This document shows, piece after piece, positions 56,746-64,000 of a stretch of DNA of 64,000 bases (position 1 is its first letter; each line of letters opens with the position of its first letter). The translations under genes and the position numbers were made by a program. The stretch spans positions 1 through 64,000 of the forward strand of contig NZ_QJTI01000010.1 of NCBI RefSeq assembly GCF_003217325.1. Reading direction: 5' to 3'. This DNA is from Rhodopseudomonas faecalis (GTDB lineage: Bacteria; Pseudomonadota; Alphaproteobacteria; Rhizobiales; Xanthobacteraceae). The notes below the pieces were generated by a model, which saw nothing but the letters and a program-made list of their open reading frames with translations, was not told where the DNA came from and ran no database searches.

Positions 56746-57535
56746 TCCCACGTCTTTTGCTGCGGATCAGCCGCTGCTGGTCGCCGACAATCTCGCAAAA
56801 TCCTATGGCCGGCTAAAAGCTTGCCGCGGCGTGTCGTTCAAGCTCTATCCGGGCGAAGTGCTGGCGATCGTCGGCGAATCCGGCTCCGGCAAATCGACGC
56901 TGCTGCAAATGCTGTCGACGCAATTGCAGCCGAGCGCCGGGCGGGTGTCATACCGGATGCGCGACGGCGTGCTGCGCGATCTAACCGAGCTTGGCGAGGC
57001 CGAGCGGCGCTTTCTGTTCCGCACCGATTGGGGCTTTGTGCATCAGGACCCGGCGATGGGGCTGCGCATGGCGGTGTCGGCCGGCGCCAATGTCGGCGAG
57101 CGGCTGATGGCGGTCGGCTGGAATAATTATGGCAAGATCCGCGACACGGCTTCCACCTGGCTGCAGCGCGTCGAGATCAGTCTCGACCGTATCGACGATG
57201 CGCCGCGCACTTATTCCGGCGGCATGCGCCAGCGGCTGCAGATCGCCCGCAATCTGGTGACGGCGCCGCGGCTGGTGTTCATGGATGAGCCGACCGGCGG
57301 ACTGGACGTGTCGGTGCAGGCGCGGCTGCTCGATCTGCTGCGCGGCCTCGTCACCGAGCTTGGTCTCGCGGTGGTGATCGTCACCCACGATCTCGCGGTG
57401 GCGCGGCTGCTGTCGCATCGGGTGATGGTGATGCAGGGCGGCCGTGTCATCGAGACCGGGCTCACCGACCAGGTGCTCGACGATCCGCGCGAGCCCTACA
57501 CCCAGCTTCTCGTTTCTTCGATCCTGCCGGCGTGA
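56738..57535 (+). CDS. phnK: C-P lyase ABC-type ATPase PhnK
   Basis: A 265-residue ABC ATPase that docks on the PhnGHIJ core. It has Walker A GESGSGKST, the signature YSGGMRQRLQIARNLV, Walker B LVFMDEPTGGLDV and the H-loop VTHDLAVA. It has no membrane partner; with PhnL it drives turnover of the complex. The ATG lies inside the end of phnJ. Confidence 0.94.
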   Translation: MFDPTSFAADQPLLVADNLAKSYGRLKACRGVSFKLYPGEVLAIVGESGSGKSTLLQMLSTQLQPSAGRVSYRMRDGVLRDLTELGEAERRFLFRTDWGFVHQDPAMGLRMAVSAGANVGERLMAVGWNNYGKIRDTASTWLQRVEISLDRIDDAPRTYSGGMRQRLQIARNLVTAPRLVFMDEPTGGLDVSVQARLLDLLRGLVTELGLAVVIVTHDLAVARLLSHRVMVMQGGRVIETGLTDQVLDDPREPYTQLLVSSILPA

Positions 57536-57542
57536 GTCTCCA

Positions 57543-58241
57543 ATGTCTGTGATGATCAAACTGTCCGACGCCGAAAAGTCGTTCACGATGCATCTGCAAA
57601 ACGGCATCCGTTTGCCGGTGGTGCGCGGCGTCTCGTTCCATGTCGCGGCTGGCGAATGCGTGGTGCTGGCCGGGCCGTCCGGCGCCGGCAAGTCGTCGAT
57701 CCTGAAGATGATCTTTGGCAATTATCGCTGCGATTCCGGTCGCATCGAAATTCTGCACCGCGGCGCCACCATCGATCTCGCCACCGCCGAGCCGCGCCAG
57801 GTGCTCGAGCTGCGCCGCACCACAATCGGCTATGTCAGCCAGTTCTTGCGCGCGGTGCCGCGCGTCGCCGCGCTCGATGTGGTTGCTGAACCGCTGGTGG
57901 TGTCCGGCGTCAGCAAGGACGAGGCGAGGCAGCGCGCCGGCGATCTCTTGCGCCGGCTCAACATTGCCGAGCGGCTGTGGACGCTGCCGCCGGCGACCTT
58001 TTCCGGCGGCGAACAGCAGCGCGTCAATATTGCGCGCGGCTTCATCTCCGATTTCCCGATCCTGCTGCTCGACGAGCCGACCGCCTCGCTCGATGCCGGC
58101 AATCGCGAGGTGGTGATGAGCATGATCGCCGAAAAGAAGAAGGTCGGTGTGGCGATGATCGCGATCGTCCATGATGATGAAGTGCGCGAGCGGATCGCCG
58201 ATCGGCTGATCGACGTGTCCTCCTTTGCCGCCGCAGCCTGA
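57543..58241 (+). CDS. phnL: C-P lyase ABC-type ATPase PhnL
   Basis: A 232-residue ABC ATPase. Walker A is GPSGAGKSS, the signature FSGGEQQRVNIARGF, Walker B ILLLDEPTASLDA and the H-loop IVHDDEV. It binds PhnK on the C-P lyase core. It starts 7 nt after phnK. Confidence 0.94.
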   Translation: MSVMIKLSDAEKSFTMHLQNGIRLPVVRGVSFHVAAGECVVLAGPSGAGKSSILKMIFGNYRCDSGRIEILHRGATIDLATAEPRQVLELRRTTIGYVSQFLRAVPRVAALDVVAEPLVVSGVSKDEARQRAGDLLRRLNIAERLWTLPPATFSGGEQQRVNIARGFISDFPILLLDEPTASLDAGNREVVMSMIAEKKKVGVAMIAIVHDDEVRERIADRLIDVSSFAAAA

Positions 58242-58254
58242 GAAAGACCAACTG

Positions 58255-59409
58255 ATGATGACCAATTCTGAATTCGTGCTGCGCAATGCCCGGATCGTGC
58301 TCGCTGATCGGGTGATCGAGCACGGCTGGCTGGCGGTGGCGCAGGGGCGGATCGCCGAGATTGGCGAGAGCGGCGTGCCGGCCGGCAGCCTCGATGTCGG
58401 CGGCGATCTGATCATCCCCGGCTTGATCGAGCTGCACACCGATCATCTTGAAGCGCACTACACGCCGCGCCCGAAAGTGCAGTGGAATCCGCTGGCGGCC
58501 GTGGTGTCCTATGATGGCCAGCTCGCCACCTGCGGCATCACCACGGTGTTGGATTCGCTGCGGGTGTGGCGCGAGGAAGAATCCTCCGATATCGATGGCG
58601 AGGCCGCGGTGCTCGCCAATGCCATCAGCGCGGCGCGCGACGCCAATCTGCTGCGCGCCGATCATTTCCTGCATCTGCGCTGCGAAATCCCGATGCCGAA
58701 TGTGGTGGCCGAGGCCAAGGAGCTGGTCGGCCGGCCCGATATCCGGCTGATGTCGCTGATGGACCACACCCCTGGCCAGCGCCAGTTCCGCGACGAGGTC
58801 AAGCTGCGCGAGTATTATCGCGGCAAGGGCGGCGGCATGAGCGATGCCGAGCTTGACGCGATGTTCGCGCGCCGCATCTACTGCAAGGAAAATTACGCCG
58901 AGGCCAATATGCGCGAGATCGTCGCGCTGGCGCATCAGCACAACATTCCGCTGGCCAGCCATGACGACACCACCGAGGAGAACGTCGCCGACGCGGTGCG
59001 TGACCGCGTTGCTGTGGCTGAATTCCCGACCACGATCGAGGCGGCGCGCGCGCTGCACGACGCCGGCATCGACATCATGATGGGCGCGCCCAATGTGGTG
59101 CGCGGCGGCTCGCATTCCGGCAACATCGCGGCGGCCGAGCTGGCGCGCGAGGGCCTGCTCGATATCCTGTCGTCGGACTATGTGCCTTCCAGCCTGCTGA
59201 TGGCGGCGCTGCAATTGCCGGAGCATGCCGAGGCGATTGACCTCGCGGCGGCGGTGCGCACCGTCACCAAGGCGCCGGCCGAGGCGGTCGGGCTGTTCGA
59301 TCGCGGCGAGATCGTGGTCGGCAAGCGCGCCGATCTGATCCGCGTTCACATCGCCCATGATGTGCCGGTGGTGCGCAGCGTGTGGCGCGAGGGGCATCGG
59401 GTGGCATGA
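58255..59409 (+). CDS. phnM: Ribose methylphosphonate triphosphate diphosphatase PhnM
   Basis: A 384-residue amidohydrolase with the metal motif ELHTDHLEAHYTPRP, then MSLMDHTPGQRQF, LASHDDTTEENV and MGAPNVVRGGSHSGN. It removes diphosphate from ribose 1-alkylphosphonate 5-triphosphate before PhnJ acts. This copy lies in the main operon and is the standard one; compare the second copy at 47160. ATG codons at 58255 and 58258 are equivalent. Confidence 0.95.
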   Translation: MMTNSEFVLRNARIVLADRVIEHGWLAVAQGRIAEIGESGVPAGSLDVGGDLIIPGLIELHTDHLEAHYTPRPKVQWNPLAAVVSYDGQLATCGITTVLDSLRVWREEESSDIDGEAAVLANAISAARDANLLRADHFLHLRCEIPMPNVVAEAKELVGRPDIRLMSLMDHTPGQRQFRDEVKLREYYRGKGGGMSDAELDAMFARRIYCKENYAEANMREIVALAHQHNIPLASHDDTTEENVADAVRDRVAVAEFPTTIEAARALHDAGIDIMMGAPNVVRGGSHSGNIAAAELAREGLLDILSSDYVPSSLLMAALQLPEHAEAIDLAAAVRTVTKAPAEAVGLFDRGEIVVGKRADLIRVHIAHDVPVVRSVWREGHRVA

Positions 59410-59984
59410 CCGCAGCGTTGCATAATAGCGCGATGATCGCGCCAATCGGCCCAGGCCGGCTGGTGCTGGTGGTCGGGCCGAGCGGCGCCGGCAAGGACAC
59501 CTTGATCGAGCTGGTGCGCGAGGCCTGCCGCGATAATGAGCGCGTGCTGTTTCCGCGCCGGATCGTGACCCGGCCGTCATCGGCGGCGGAAGACAACGAG
59601 ACCTTGAGCGAGGCTGAGTTTGCCGCGGCGATCGCGGACGGCGCATTCGCGGTGCATTGGCGCGCGCATGGTCATTGCTACGGCCTGCCGGTTGCGATCA
59701 ACGACGCGATCGGTGCCGGGGCCTGCGTGGTCGCCAATGTGTCGCGCTCGGTGGTGCCGGCACTGCGCGCGGCCTATGCCGATGTGGTGGTGGTGTCGGT
59801 GACCGCGCCGGTCGAGGTGCTGGCGCAGCGGCTCGCCGCGCGCGGCCGCGACACCGACGGCCCGCTCGATGAACGCCTGCAAAGAGCAGTCGATCACGCC
59901 GCGCTGCAGCCCGACGTTACCATCGTCAATGTCGGCGCCGCCGCCGACCACGCACGCGAATTGCTGCGGGCGATTGAAGGGTAG
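59406..59984 (+). CDS. phnN: Ribose 1,5-bisphosphokinase PhnN
   Basis: A 192-residue guanylate-kinase-like enzyme that turns ribose 1,5-bisphosphate into PRPP, the last step of C-P lyase product recycling. The P-loop is VVGPSGAGKDTL (about 23-34), and RRIVTRPSSAAEDNE and FAVHWRAHGHCYGLP follow. It overlaps phnM by ATGA and ends the operon. The preceding step, normally PhnP, has no gene here. Confidence 0.93.
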   Translation: MTAALHNSAMIAPIGPGRLVLVVGPSGAGKDTLIELVREACRDNERVLFPRRIVTRPSSAAEDNETLSEAEFAAAIADGAFAVHWRAHGHCYGLPVAINDAIGAGACVVANVSRSVVPALRAAYADVVVVSVTAPVEVLAQRLAARGRDTDGPLDERLQRAVDHAALQPDVTIVNVGAAADHARELLRAIEG

Positions 59985-59997
59985 AGCCGTTTCTTTT

Positions 59998-60204
59998 CCC
60001 TCCCCCTTGTGGGGAGGGTGGACGGCCCGATGCTCATCGGGCCGGACGGGTGGGGGGGGGGACCAGTCTGCGACGGTTCGGGTTTTGCTTGTTGGATCGT
60101 GCGGCGTGAAACGATGAAGTTGAAGTTTTGAGGTGACGTCGGCGCATAGCCCCCCACCCCGGCGCTACGCGCCGACCCTCCCCACCGCTACGCGGGGGGA
60201 GGGA
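59998..60204. repeat. Dispersed palindromic element, copy 2
   Basis: It has the same arms as copy 1 (CCCTCCCCCTTGTGGGGAGGG on the left, CGCGGGGGGAGGGAG on the right) and the same inner hairpins, but the middle differs except for the GAAGTTGAAGTTT block. It lies between the converging phnN and thiamine-diphosphate enzyme genes. Confidence 0.8.
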
Positions 60205-60254
60205 GCTGGCAGCCGATCGCCTGTCCTCCAATCAAACCCGATGAACTAGCCGCC

Positions 60255-61892
60255 TCAGCGGATCGCGATTTCGATCAGCGACGGGCCGTCGCGGCCAAGT
60301 GCCGTCGCAATCGCGTCGCGGATCGCTTGCGTTTCGTCGGCGCGTACAGCCGGCACACCCATCGACGCTGCCAGCGCCATGAAGTCGATCGCGGGCTGTT
60401 CGATATTCATGCCGACGAAACGATCCTGGTTCGCGTTCGGGCAGCCGAGTTGCTTGGCGATGTTTTGCAGCACGCCATAGCGGCGGTTGTTGAACACGAT
60501 GAAGATCACCTTGGTGCGATAATGCGCGGCGCTCCACAGCGCTTGCGGCGAATACATCGCGCCGCCATCGCCGGCCAGCGACACCACCGGGCCATCATGA
60601 GCCAGCGCCGCGCCGACCGCGGCCGGCTGATTGCAGCCGAGCACGCCGCCGCGTGAGAAGAAATAACGCCCCGGCCGGGTCATCATCAGCTCCTGCACTT
60701 TGCCGAAGGTGGCCGCGGAATCATTGGCGATCAGCGCGGAGTCGGGCAGCGCGTCAAACACGGTCAGCACCGCGACGTCGGCCGTCAGCGGCGACAACTG
60801 CTGATCCCGCATGATCTCAGCGCGCAGCGTTTCGATATGGCGCAGCTTGGCGGCAGCGCGCCGGCTCAGCCGGTTGGCGATGTCGGGCGCCGGCAGCAAA
60901 TGCGCGAGCCGATGAGCGCAGCCCTGCAAGGTCGCGCCGATGTCGCCGAGCAGCGCCAGATCGGCGGGGTGCTCGCGGCCGAATGCGGCGGGATCGTCAG
61001 AGACGTGAAAGACCTTGGTGCCCTCCGGGATCGGGCGCACGTCGCGATAAGGATAGGCGACGAACGCGCGGCCGCCGACCAGCACCAGCGCTTCGGTTGC
61101 CTCCAGCCGCTCGCGGATCACGGCAAAATCAGGCTTCAACACCCCCGACCAGCACGGATGCGCCGACGGGAATGCCGAGCGTGAGGTCAGCTGCGTGCCC
61201 CACACCGGATAGCCGCCCGCCTCGGCAAAGGCCACCAGGCCCGCGGCGGCTGCGGCCGGCAGATCGTCGCCGAGCAGGATGAACACCTTATCCGGGTCGT
61301 AGCTGGCCAGCGCCTCGGCAAACACCTCGACGTCGGGGGAGGCGCCGAGCCGCGGCGGCGCCGAGGCGGGCGGCGTTTCGCTCTCGACCGGCTGGTCGAG
61401 CACGTCCATCGGCAGCGACAGAAACACCGGGCCGCAGGGCGGGGTGCGCGCGATCGCAAAGGCGCGGCGCAGCGCGCTGCCGACGTCCTCGCCGCGCCGA
61501 ACTTCCTTGGCCCATTTGGTGACTGGGGCGGCCAGCGCCACCAGATCGCCCGACAGCCAGGGTTCGGTCATCAGATGGCGGGTGTCCTGCTGGCCGGCGG
61601 TGACCACCAGCGGCGTTTCGCTGGCCATCGAGGCGACCAGCACGCCCATGGCGTTGCCGAGCCCGCCCATGGCATGCAGATTGACGAAGCCGACCTTGCC
61701 CGAACTCAGCGCCCAGCCATCGGCCATGCCGACCGCGGTCGCCTCCTGCAGACCGAGCACATAGGTGATGTCAGAGGCATCGACCAAGGCGTCCATCAGC
61801 GGCATTTCGGTCGAACCGGGATTGCCGAAAATGTGGGTGATGCCTTCGTCACGCAGAATGTCGAGCAGCACATCGCTCGCCCGTCGTGCCAT
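60255..61892 (-). CDS. Thiamine-diphosphate enzyme, benzoylformate-decarboxylase-like
   Basis: A 545-residue member of the acetolactate synthase/pyruvate decarboxylase superfamily. GNPGSTEMPLM (about 23-33), the cofactor-activating Glu in GLQEATAVGMADGWA and NLHAMGGLGNAMG resemble benzoylformate decarboxylase (its Ser26 and His70 are conserved). The ThDP motif is SLAGDGGAMYSPQALWSAAHYRTK..FNN. It would decarboxylate a 2-keto acid; the substrate is unknown. The start MARRASDVLLDIL follows GGGAGG. Confidence 0.82.
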   Translation of the reverse strand: MARRASDVLLDILRDEGITHIFGNPGSTEMPLMDALVDASDITYVLGLQEATAVGMADGWALSSGKVGFVNLHAMGGLGNAMGVLVASMASETPLVVTAGQQDTRHLMTEPWLSGDLVALAAPVTKWAKEVRRGEDVGSALRRAFAIARTPPCGPVFLSLPMDVLDQPVESETPPASAPPRLGASPDVEVFAEALASYDPDKVFILLGDDLPAAAAAGLVAFAEAGGYPVWGTQLTSRSAFPSAHPCWSGVLKPDFAVIRERLEATEALVLVGGRAFVAYPYRDVRPIPEGTKVFHVSDDPAAFGREHPADLALLGDIGATLQGCAHRLAHLLPAPDIANRLSRRAAAKLRHIETLRAEIMRDQQLSPLTADVAVLTVFDALPDSALIANDSAATFGKVQELMMTRPGRYFFSRGGVLGCNQPAAVGAALAHDGPVVSLAGDGGAMYSPQALWSAAHYRTKVIFIVFNNRRYGVLQNIAKQLGCPNANQDRFVGMNIEQPAIDFMALAASMGVPAVRADETQAIRDAIATALGRDGPSLIEIAIR

Positions 61893-61965
61893 GGTCTCGT
61901 CCTCCCATTGTTCGGCCGAGACTGTAGCGATTTGCCCGCGGCAGGAAAGTCTCGTCGCCTGATAC

Positions 61966-61996
61966 GACAATGGCCGGGACGGGCCCGGCCATTGTC
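61966..61996. terminator. Perfect 13-bp hairpin upstream of the ThDP gene
   Basis: GACAATGGCCGGG / CCCGGCCATTGTC with a 5-nt loop. It is related to the repeat at 1999-2108. It lies 3' of the rhodanese gene on the minus strand and probably ends its transcript. Confidence 0.65.
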
Positions 61997-62019
61997 AACG
62001 CGTTCAGATCGCGATCACC

Positions 62020-62051
62020 TTAAGCCTGCTCGACATTAAGGCTGCTCGACA
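62020..62051. repeat. 16-bp tandem duplication at the rhodanese stop codon
   Basis: TTAAGCCTGCTCGACA and TTAAGGCTGCTCGACA lie head to tail (15 of 16 identical). The second holds the last codons and stop of the rhodanese gene. Confidence 0.75.
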
Positions 62052-62413
62052 TCGCCATCGGCATCGAGCCAGGTCTTGAAGGCACCCAGATTCTTGACGT
62101 TCTTGTAACCGAGTTCGAGCAGCGCCTTGCCGACCAGCGCGGAGCGTCCGCCCGACGCACAATAGGCGACGATGGAGCCGGCGCGATCGAACGCCGCATC
62201 ATGCAGCGGCGAGTTCGGATCGGCCCGGAATTCCACCAGACCGCGCGGCACGTTCAGCGCCCCCGGAATCTTGCCCGAGGCAGCCACTTCACCCGGCTCA
62301 CGGACGTCGAGAAACAATACGTCCGTTCGTCCAACCAGCTCCTTGGCATCCTGCGGGCTGATCCGCGGCACCACTGCGTCCGCCTCTGCGATCATCGCCT
62401 GCACCGTCTTCAT
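62036..62413 (-). CDS. Rhodanese-like domain protein
   Basis: A 125-residue single-domain rhodanese. It has VLFLDVREPGEVAASGKIPGALNVPRG and the active-site loop YCASGGRSAL, with Cys the persulfide carrier. It would act as a sulfurtransferase in the cytoplasm; no signal peptide is seen. The donor and acceptor are unknown. The start MKTVQAMIAEAD follows GGAGGGATAGG. Confidence 0.88.
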   Translation of the reverse strand: MKTVQAMIAEADAVVPRISPQDAKELVGRTDVLFLDVREPGEVAASGKIPGALNVPRGLVEFRADPNSPLHDAAFDRAGSIVAYCASGGRSALVGKALLELGYKNVKNLGAFKTWLDADGDVEQP

Positions 62414-62683
62414 TCCTATCCCTCCAAATCATTGGCCGCATGTCTGACGATCTAACCACCGACACCTTTCGGTGCAAATCGCGACTGCATCGGCTGATGG
62501 TGAATTGAATGACCGATGCTGTGTCAAATCGCATCACGATCGCTGGCGGCCGGGCCTTGGCCTCGTCTGAACCGTCTGCTTGCGACGCACCGGCCGGGCG
62601 GCTGCGCCGCAAGGGCTTGAGGAGTAACGGGTGACCGCAAGATGCGCGGTCCGTTCGCGGCAATTCGGTGCGCCGCAGCTCGA

Positions 62684-62938
62684 TCAATGGTCCCGGGGCG
62701 GGCGGGTGACGGCCGGTCGGCCGTCCTGGTCCAGGCTCGCTTCCAGGGTGCGCGCGGCGTGAAAATCGTCCAGATGGTGCAGATTGGGCTGCCGGTCCGC
62801 CTGTTTAGCGAGCAAATGGTAGAGTCGGCCGATCAGCCGTTGCCGCGATTTGCGCCAGCCGGCGTTCATCACCCGGGCTTTGTTCAGCGCGCGCACGGCA
62901 TAAGCGCGGAAATAGTCGCTGGCATCGGACACCGGCAT
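62684..62938 (-). CDS. Small conserved-looking hypothetical protein
   Basis: An 84-residue, Arg- and Ala-rich helical protein, MPVSDASDYFRAYAVRALNK.. with RLIGRLYHLLAKQAD in the middle. It resembles short uncharacterised Bradyrhizobium proteins with a DYFRAHA-like start, from memory. There is no signal peptide and no domain I can name. GAGG lies 5 nt before the ATG. It is divergent from the next small gene. Confidence 0.5.
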   Translation of the reverse strand: MPVSDASDYFRAYAVRALNKARVMNAGWRKSRQRLIGRLYHLLAKQADRQPNLHHLDDFHAARTLEASLDQDGRPAVTRPPRDH

Positions 62939-63094
62939 AGCCTCCTCAAGCCTGATCGCATCCTCCGACCAGACGCTGCTGACATCAAGAGTTCAGCAGC
63001 GCTGCAGTTCCGTGCGTGCAACACCGTTGCGCACAGCGCCTGGAACAACCCCGCTCCGGTTGAATTACTGGTGCACGTGATCGGGAGTGTCATC

Positions 63095-63325
63095 ATGCTG
63101 AAGACTCGTTTCGGGATCGCAGCGCTGATCTATGCGATGATCAATGCGGTGCTATTCGGCGCCGGGCTGATTATCCTGCTGCTGGTGCCGGCATTGGCGA
63201 CCTACGCCATGGAGCTGATTCCGCTGCTGGTGCTCACCAGCTTCGTCGTCGCCATGCCAATCGCCTGGCAATTGGCGCCCGCGCTGCTGGCACGCTACGA
63301 GCGGCGCCGGATGGCGGCATCCTAG
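63095..63325 (+). CDS. Small inner-membrane protein
   Basis: A 76-residue protein with two membrane helices (IAALIYAMINAVLFGAGLII and ELIPLLVLTSFVVAMPIAWQ) and a basic C-terminus, RYERRRMAAS. GGGAG lies 8 nt before the ATG. Similar two-helix proteins are frequent in Bradyrhizobium; their function is unknown. The frame is open far upstream, but only this part has protein-like features. Confidence 0.6.
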   Translation: MLKTRFGIAALIYAMINAVLFGAGLIILLLVPALATYAMELIPLLVLTSFVVAMPIAWQLAPALLARYERRRMAAS

Positions 63326-63476
63326 CGGCGGACGCTCGCCGTCGCTCCGTCATCTGGCGATCACGGCTCAGCAGTAACCTGAAAGGCAAGTTGCGAGCGG
63401 AGCCGAGCGCTGCGCCCGCCTGCACAGCATAACAACGAGAAAGTTCAACATCGCCAAACCCTGGAGGAGAGGATCC

Positions 63477-63656
63477 ATGACTGACTTATCGCAAGAAGAT
63501 ATCGCGCGCCGGGCCCGCGAAATGTGGGAGATCGCCGGTCGTCCGGAAGGGCGCGACGAGGAGTTCTGGTTCAAGGCCGAGGAACAGGTGCTTGGCGAAC
63601 GCGAGACGAGGGAGAAGCTGCAGGCCGATCCCACGACGACCAAGAATAGTCTGTAA
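63477..63656 (+). CDS. DUF2934 domain protein
   Basis: A 59-residue protein: MTDLSQEDIARRAREMWEIA then GRPEGRDEEFWFKAEEQVLG. The REMWEIAGRPEGRDEEFW block is the DUF2934 signature, found in many small Rhizobiales proteins of unknown role. A strong GGAGGAGAGG ribosome site precedes the ATG. It stands alone, 151 nt after the membrane protein gene. Confidence 0.85.
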   Translation: MTDLSQEDIARRAREMWEIAGRPEGRDEEFWFKAEEQVLGERETREKLQADPTTTKNSL

Positions 63657-63673
63657 TTGGGCGCTGCTCGGGA

Positions 63674-63737
63674 AGCCCCACCCCGGCCTCCGCTTCGCTC
63701 GGCCGACCCTCCCCGCCGCTACGCGGGGGGAGGGAGG
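63674..63737. repeat. Partial dispersed palindromic element, copy 3 (right arm)
   Basis: CCCCACCCCGGCCTCCGC..CGGCCGACCCTCCCCGCCGCTACG then CGGGGGGAGGGAG matches the right arm of copies 1 and 2. The left arm is missing. It lies between the converging DUF2934 gene and the gene at the right edge. Confidence 0.75.
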
Positions 63738-63782
63738 CACGAATCTCTCTGCCAGCGATGAGTCTCGACGAAATCGAGAGGA

Positions 63783-64000
63783 CTAACCGCCAGGGCCGTT
63801 GCGGTCGATCGCGATCAAGAACACCAGCTGTAGATCATCACACTCGAGTTCGTCGCATTCGGCCTGATCCGGCGCAGTGCCAGCGGCGCGATAGGCGGCC
63901 TTCTCGTTGTCATCGGCGTAGCGGGCGCGCAACTTGGTCTTACCGTCCCAGAGCTGCTCGCCATTTGAGCGCAGCTCTTTCAAGTCACTGAGCAGCCAGC
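63783..64000 (-). CDS. Hypothetical protein, cut by the right edge
   Basis: The C-terminal 71 or so residues of a minus-strand gene that begins beyond the window. The visible part reads WLLSDLKELRSNGEQLWDGK then KLRARYADDNEKAAYRAA, followed by an acidic stretch (ECDELECDD) and a hydrophobic end LQLVFLIAIDRN. The frame is open to the edge. I do not recognise a family. Confidence 0.6.
   Translation of the reverse strand, partial: WLLSDLKELRSNGEQLWDGKTKLRARYADDNEKAAYRAAGTAPDQAECDELECDDLQLVFLIAIDRNGPGG

Overview
The window looks like the chromosome of an alphaproteobacterium of the Nitrobacteraceae, closest in style to Rhodopseudomonas palustris or Bradyrhizobium. The basis is very high GC, third positions rich in G/C, an uptake-hydrogenase (hup-hyp-hox) cluster of rhizobial type, a C-P lyase operon, and the small dispersed palindromes typical of that group. 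The species is an inference; no rRNA is present.

Layout. (1) About 0.1-18 kb is housekeeping and mixed metabolism: a histidine phosphatase, aroC, clpS, a VWA-like protein, an RNA methyltransferase, a MATE transporter, tlyA, a deoxyribosyltransferase-like protein, dxs, xseB, a histone-deacetylase-like hydrolase, a secreted 5'-nucleotidase, a small c-type cytochrome, an enoyl-CoA hydratase, an acyl-CoA dehydrogenase, tRNA-Gln(TTG) and a lower-GC O-antigen-ligase-like gene. (2) 18.3-19.8 kb is a two-gene unit of a small monooxygenase and an iron alcohol dehydrogenase. (3) 20-40.3 kb is a complete hydrogen-uptake system on one strand: hupUV (H2 sensor), hupSLCDEF, hupGHJK, hypABFCDE, hoxA and hoxJ. 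The structural enzyme has the six-cysteine proximal-cluster signature of O2-tolerant hydrogenases. A near-perfect sigma-54 promoter precedes hupS and a second one precedes hupG, so the cluster probably has two main transcripts. HupUV and HoxJ would sense H2, and HoxA would activate sigma-54 transcription. (4) 40.4-45.1 kb is a YhaO/YhaN (SbcDC-like) nuclease-ATPase pair.

(5) 45.2-60 kb is phosphonate utilisation. A divergent hub at about 49.05 kb carries one PHO box for each direction. To the left run a hexapeptide acetyltransferase, a second PhnM and a DUF1045 2H-phosphoesterase-like gene. To the right run phnC, phnD, phnE1 and phnE2. phnF is convergent with phnE2 and divergent from phnGHIJKLMN, with a PHO box and a 28-bp palindrome in the phnF-phnG gap. 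No phnP is present; the DUF1045 protein is a plausible substitute. A complete IS630-family element (45401-46448, TA duplication) has landed in the junction of the last sense codon and the stop codon of the DUF1045 gene. (6) 60-64 kb holds a thiamine-diphosphate enzyme, a rhodanese, small hypothetical genes, a DUF2934 protein and a gene cut by the right edge.

Palindromic repeats sit at four of the seven convergent gene junctions and hairpins at two more, so they probably act as two-way terminators.
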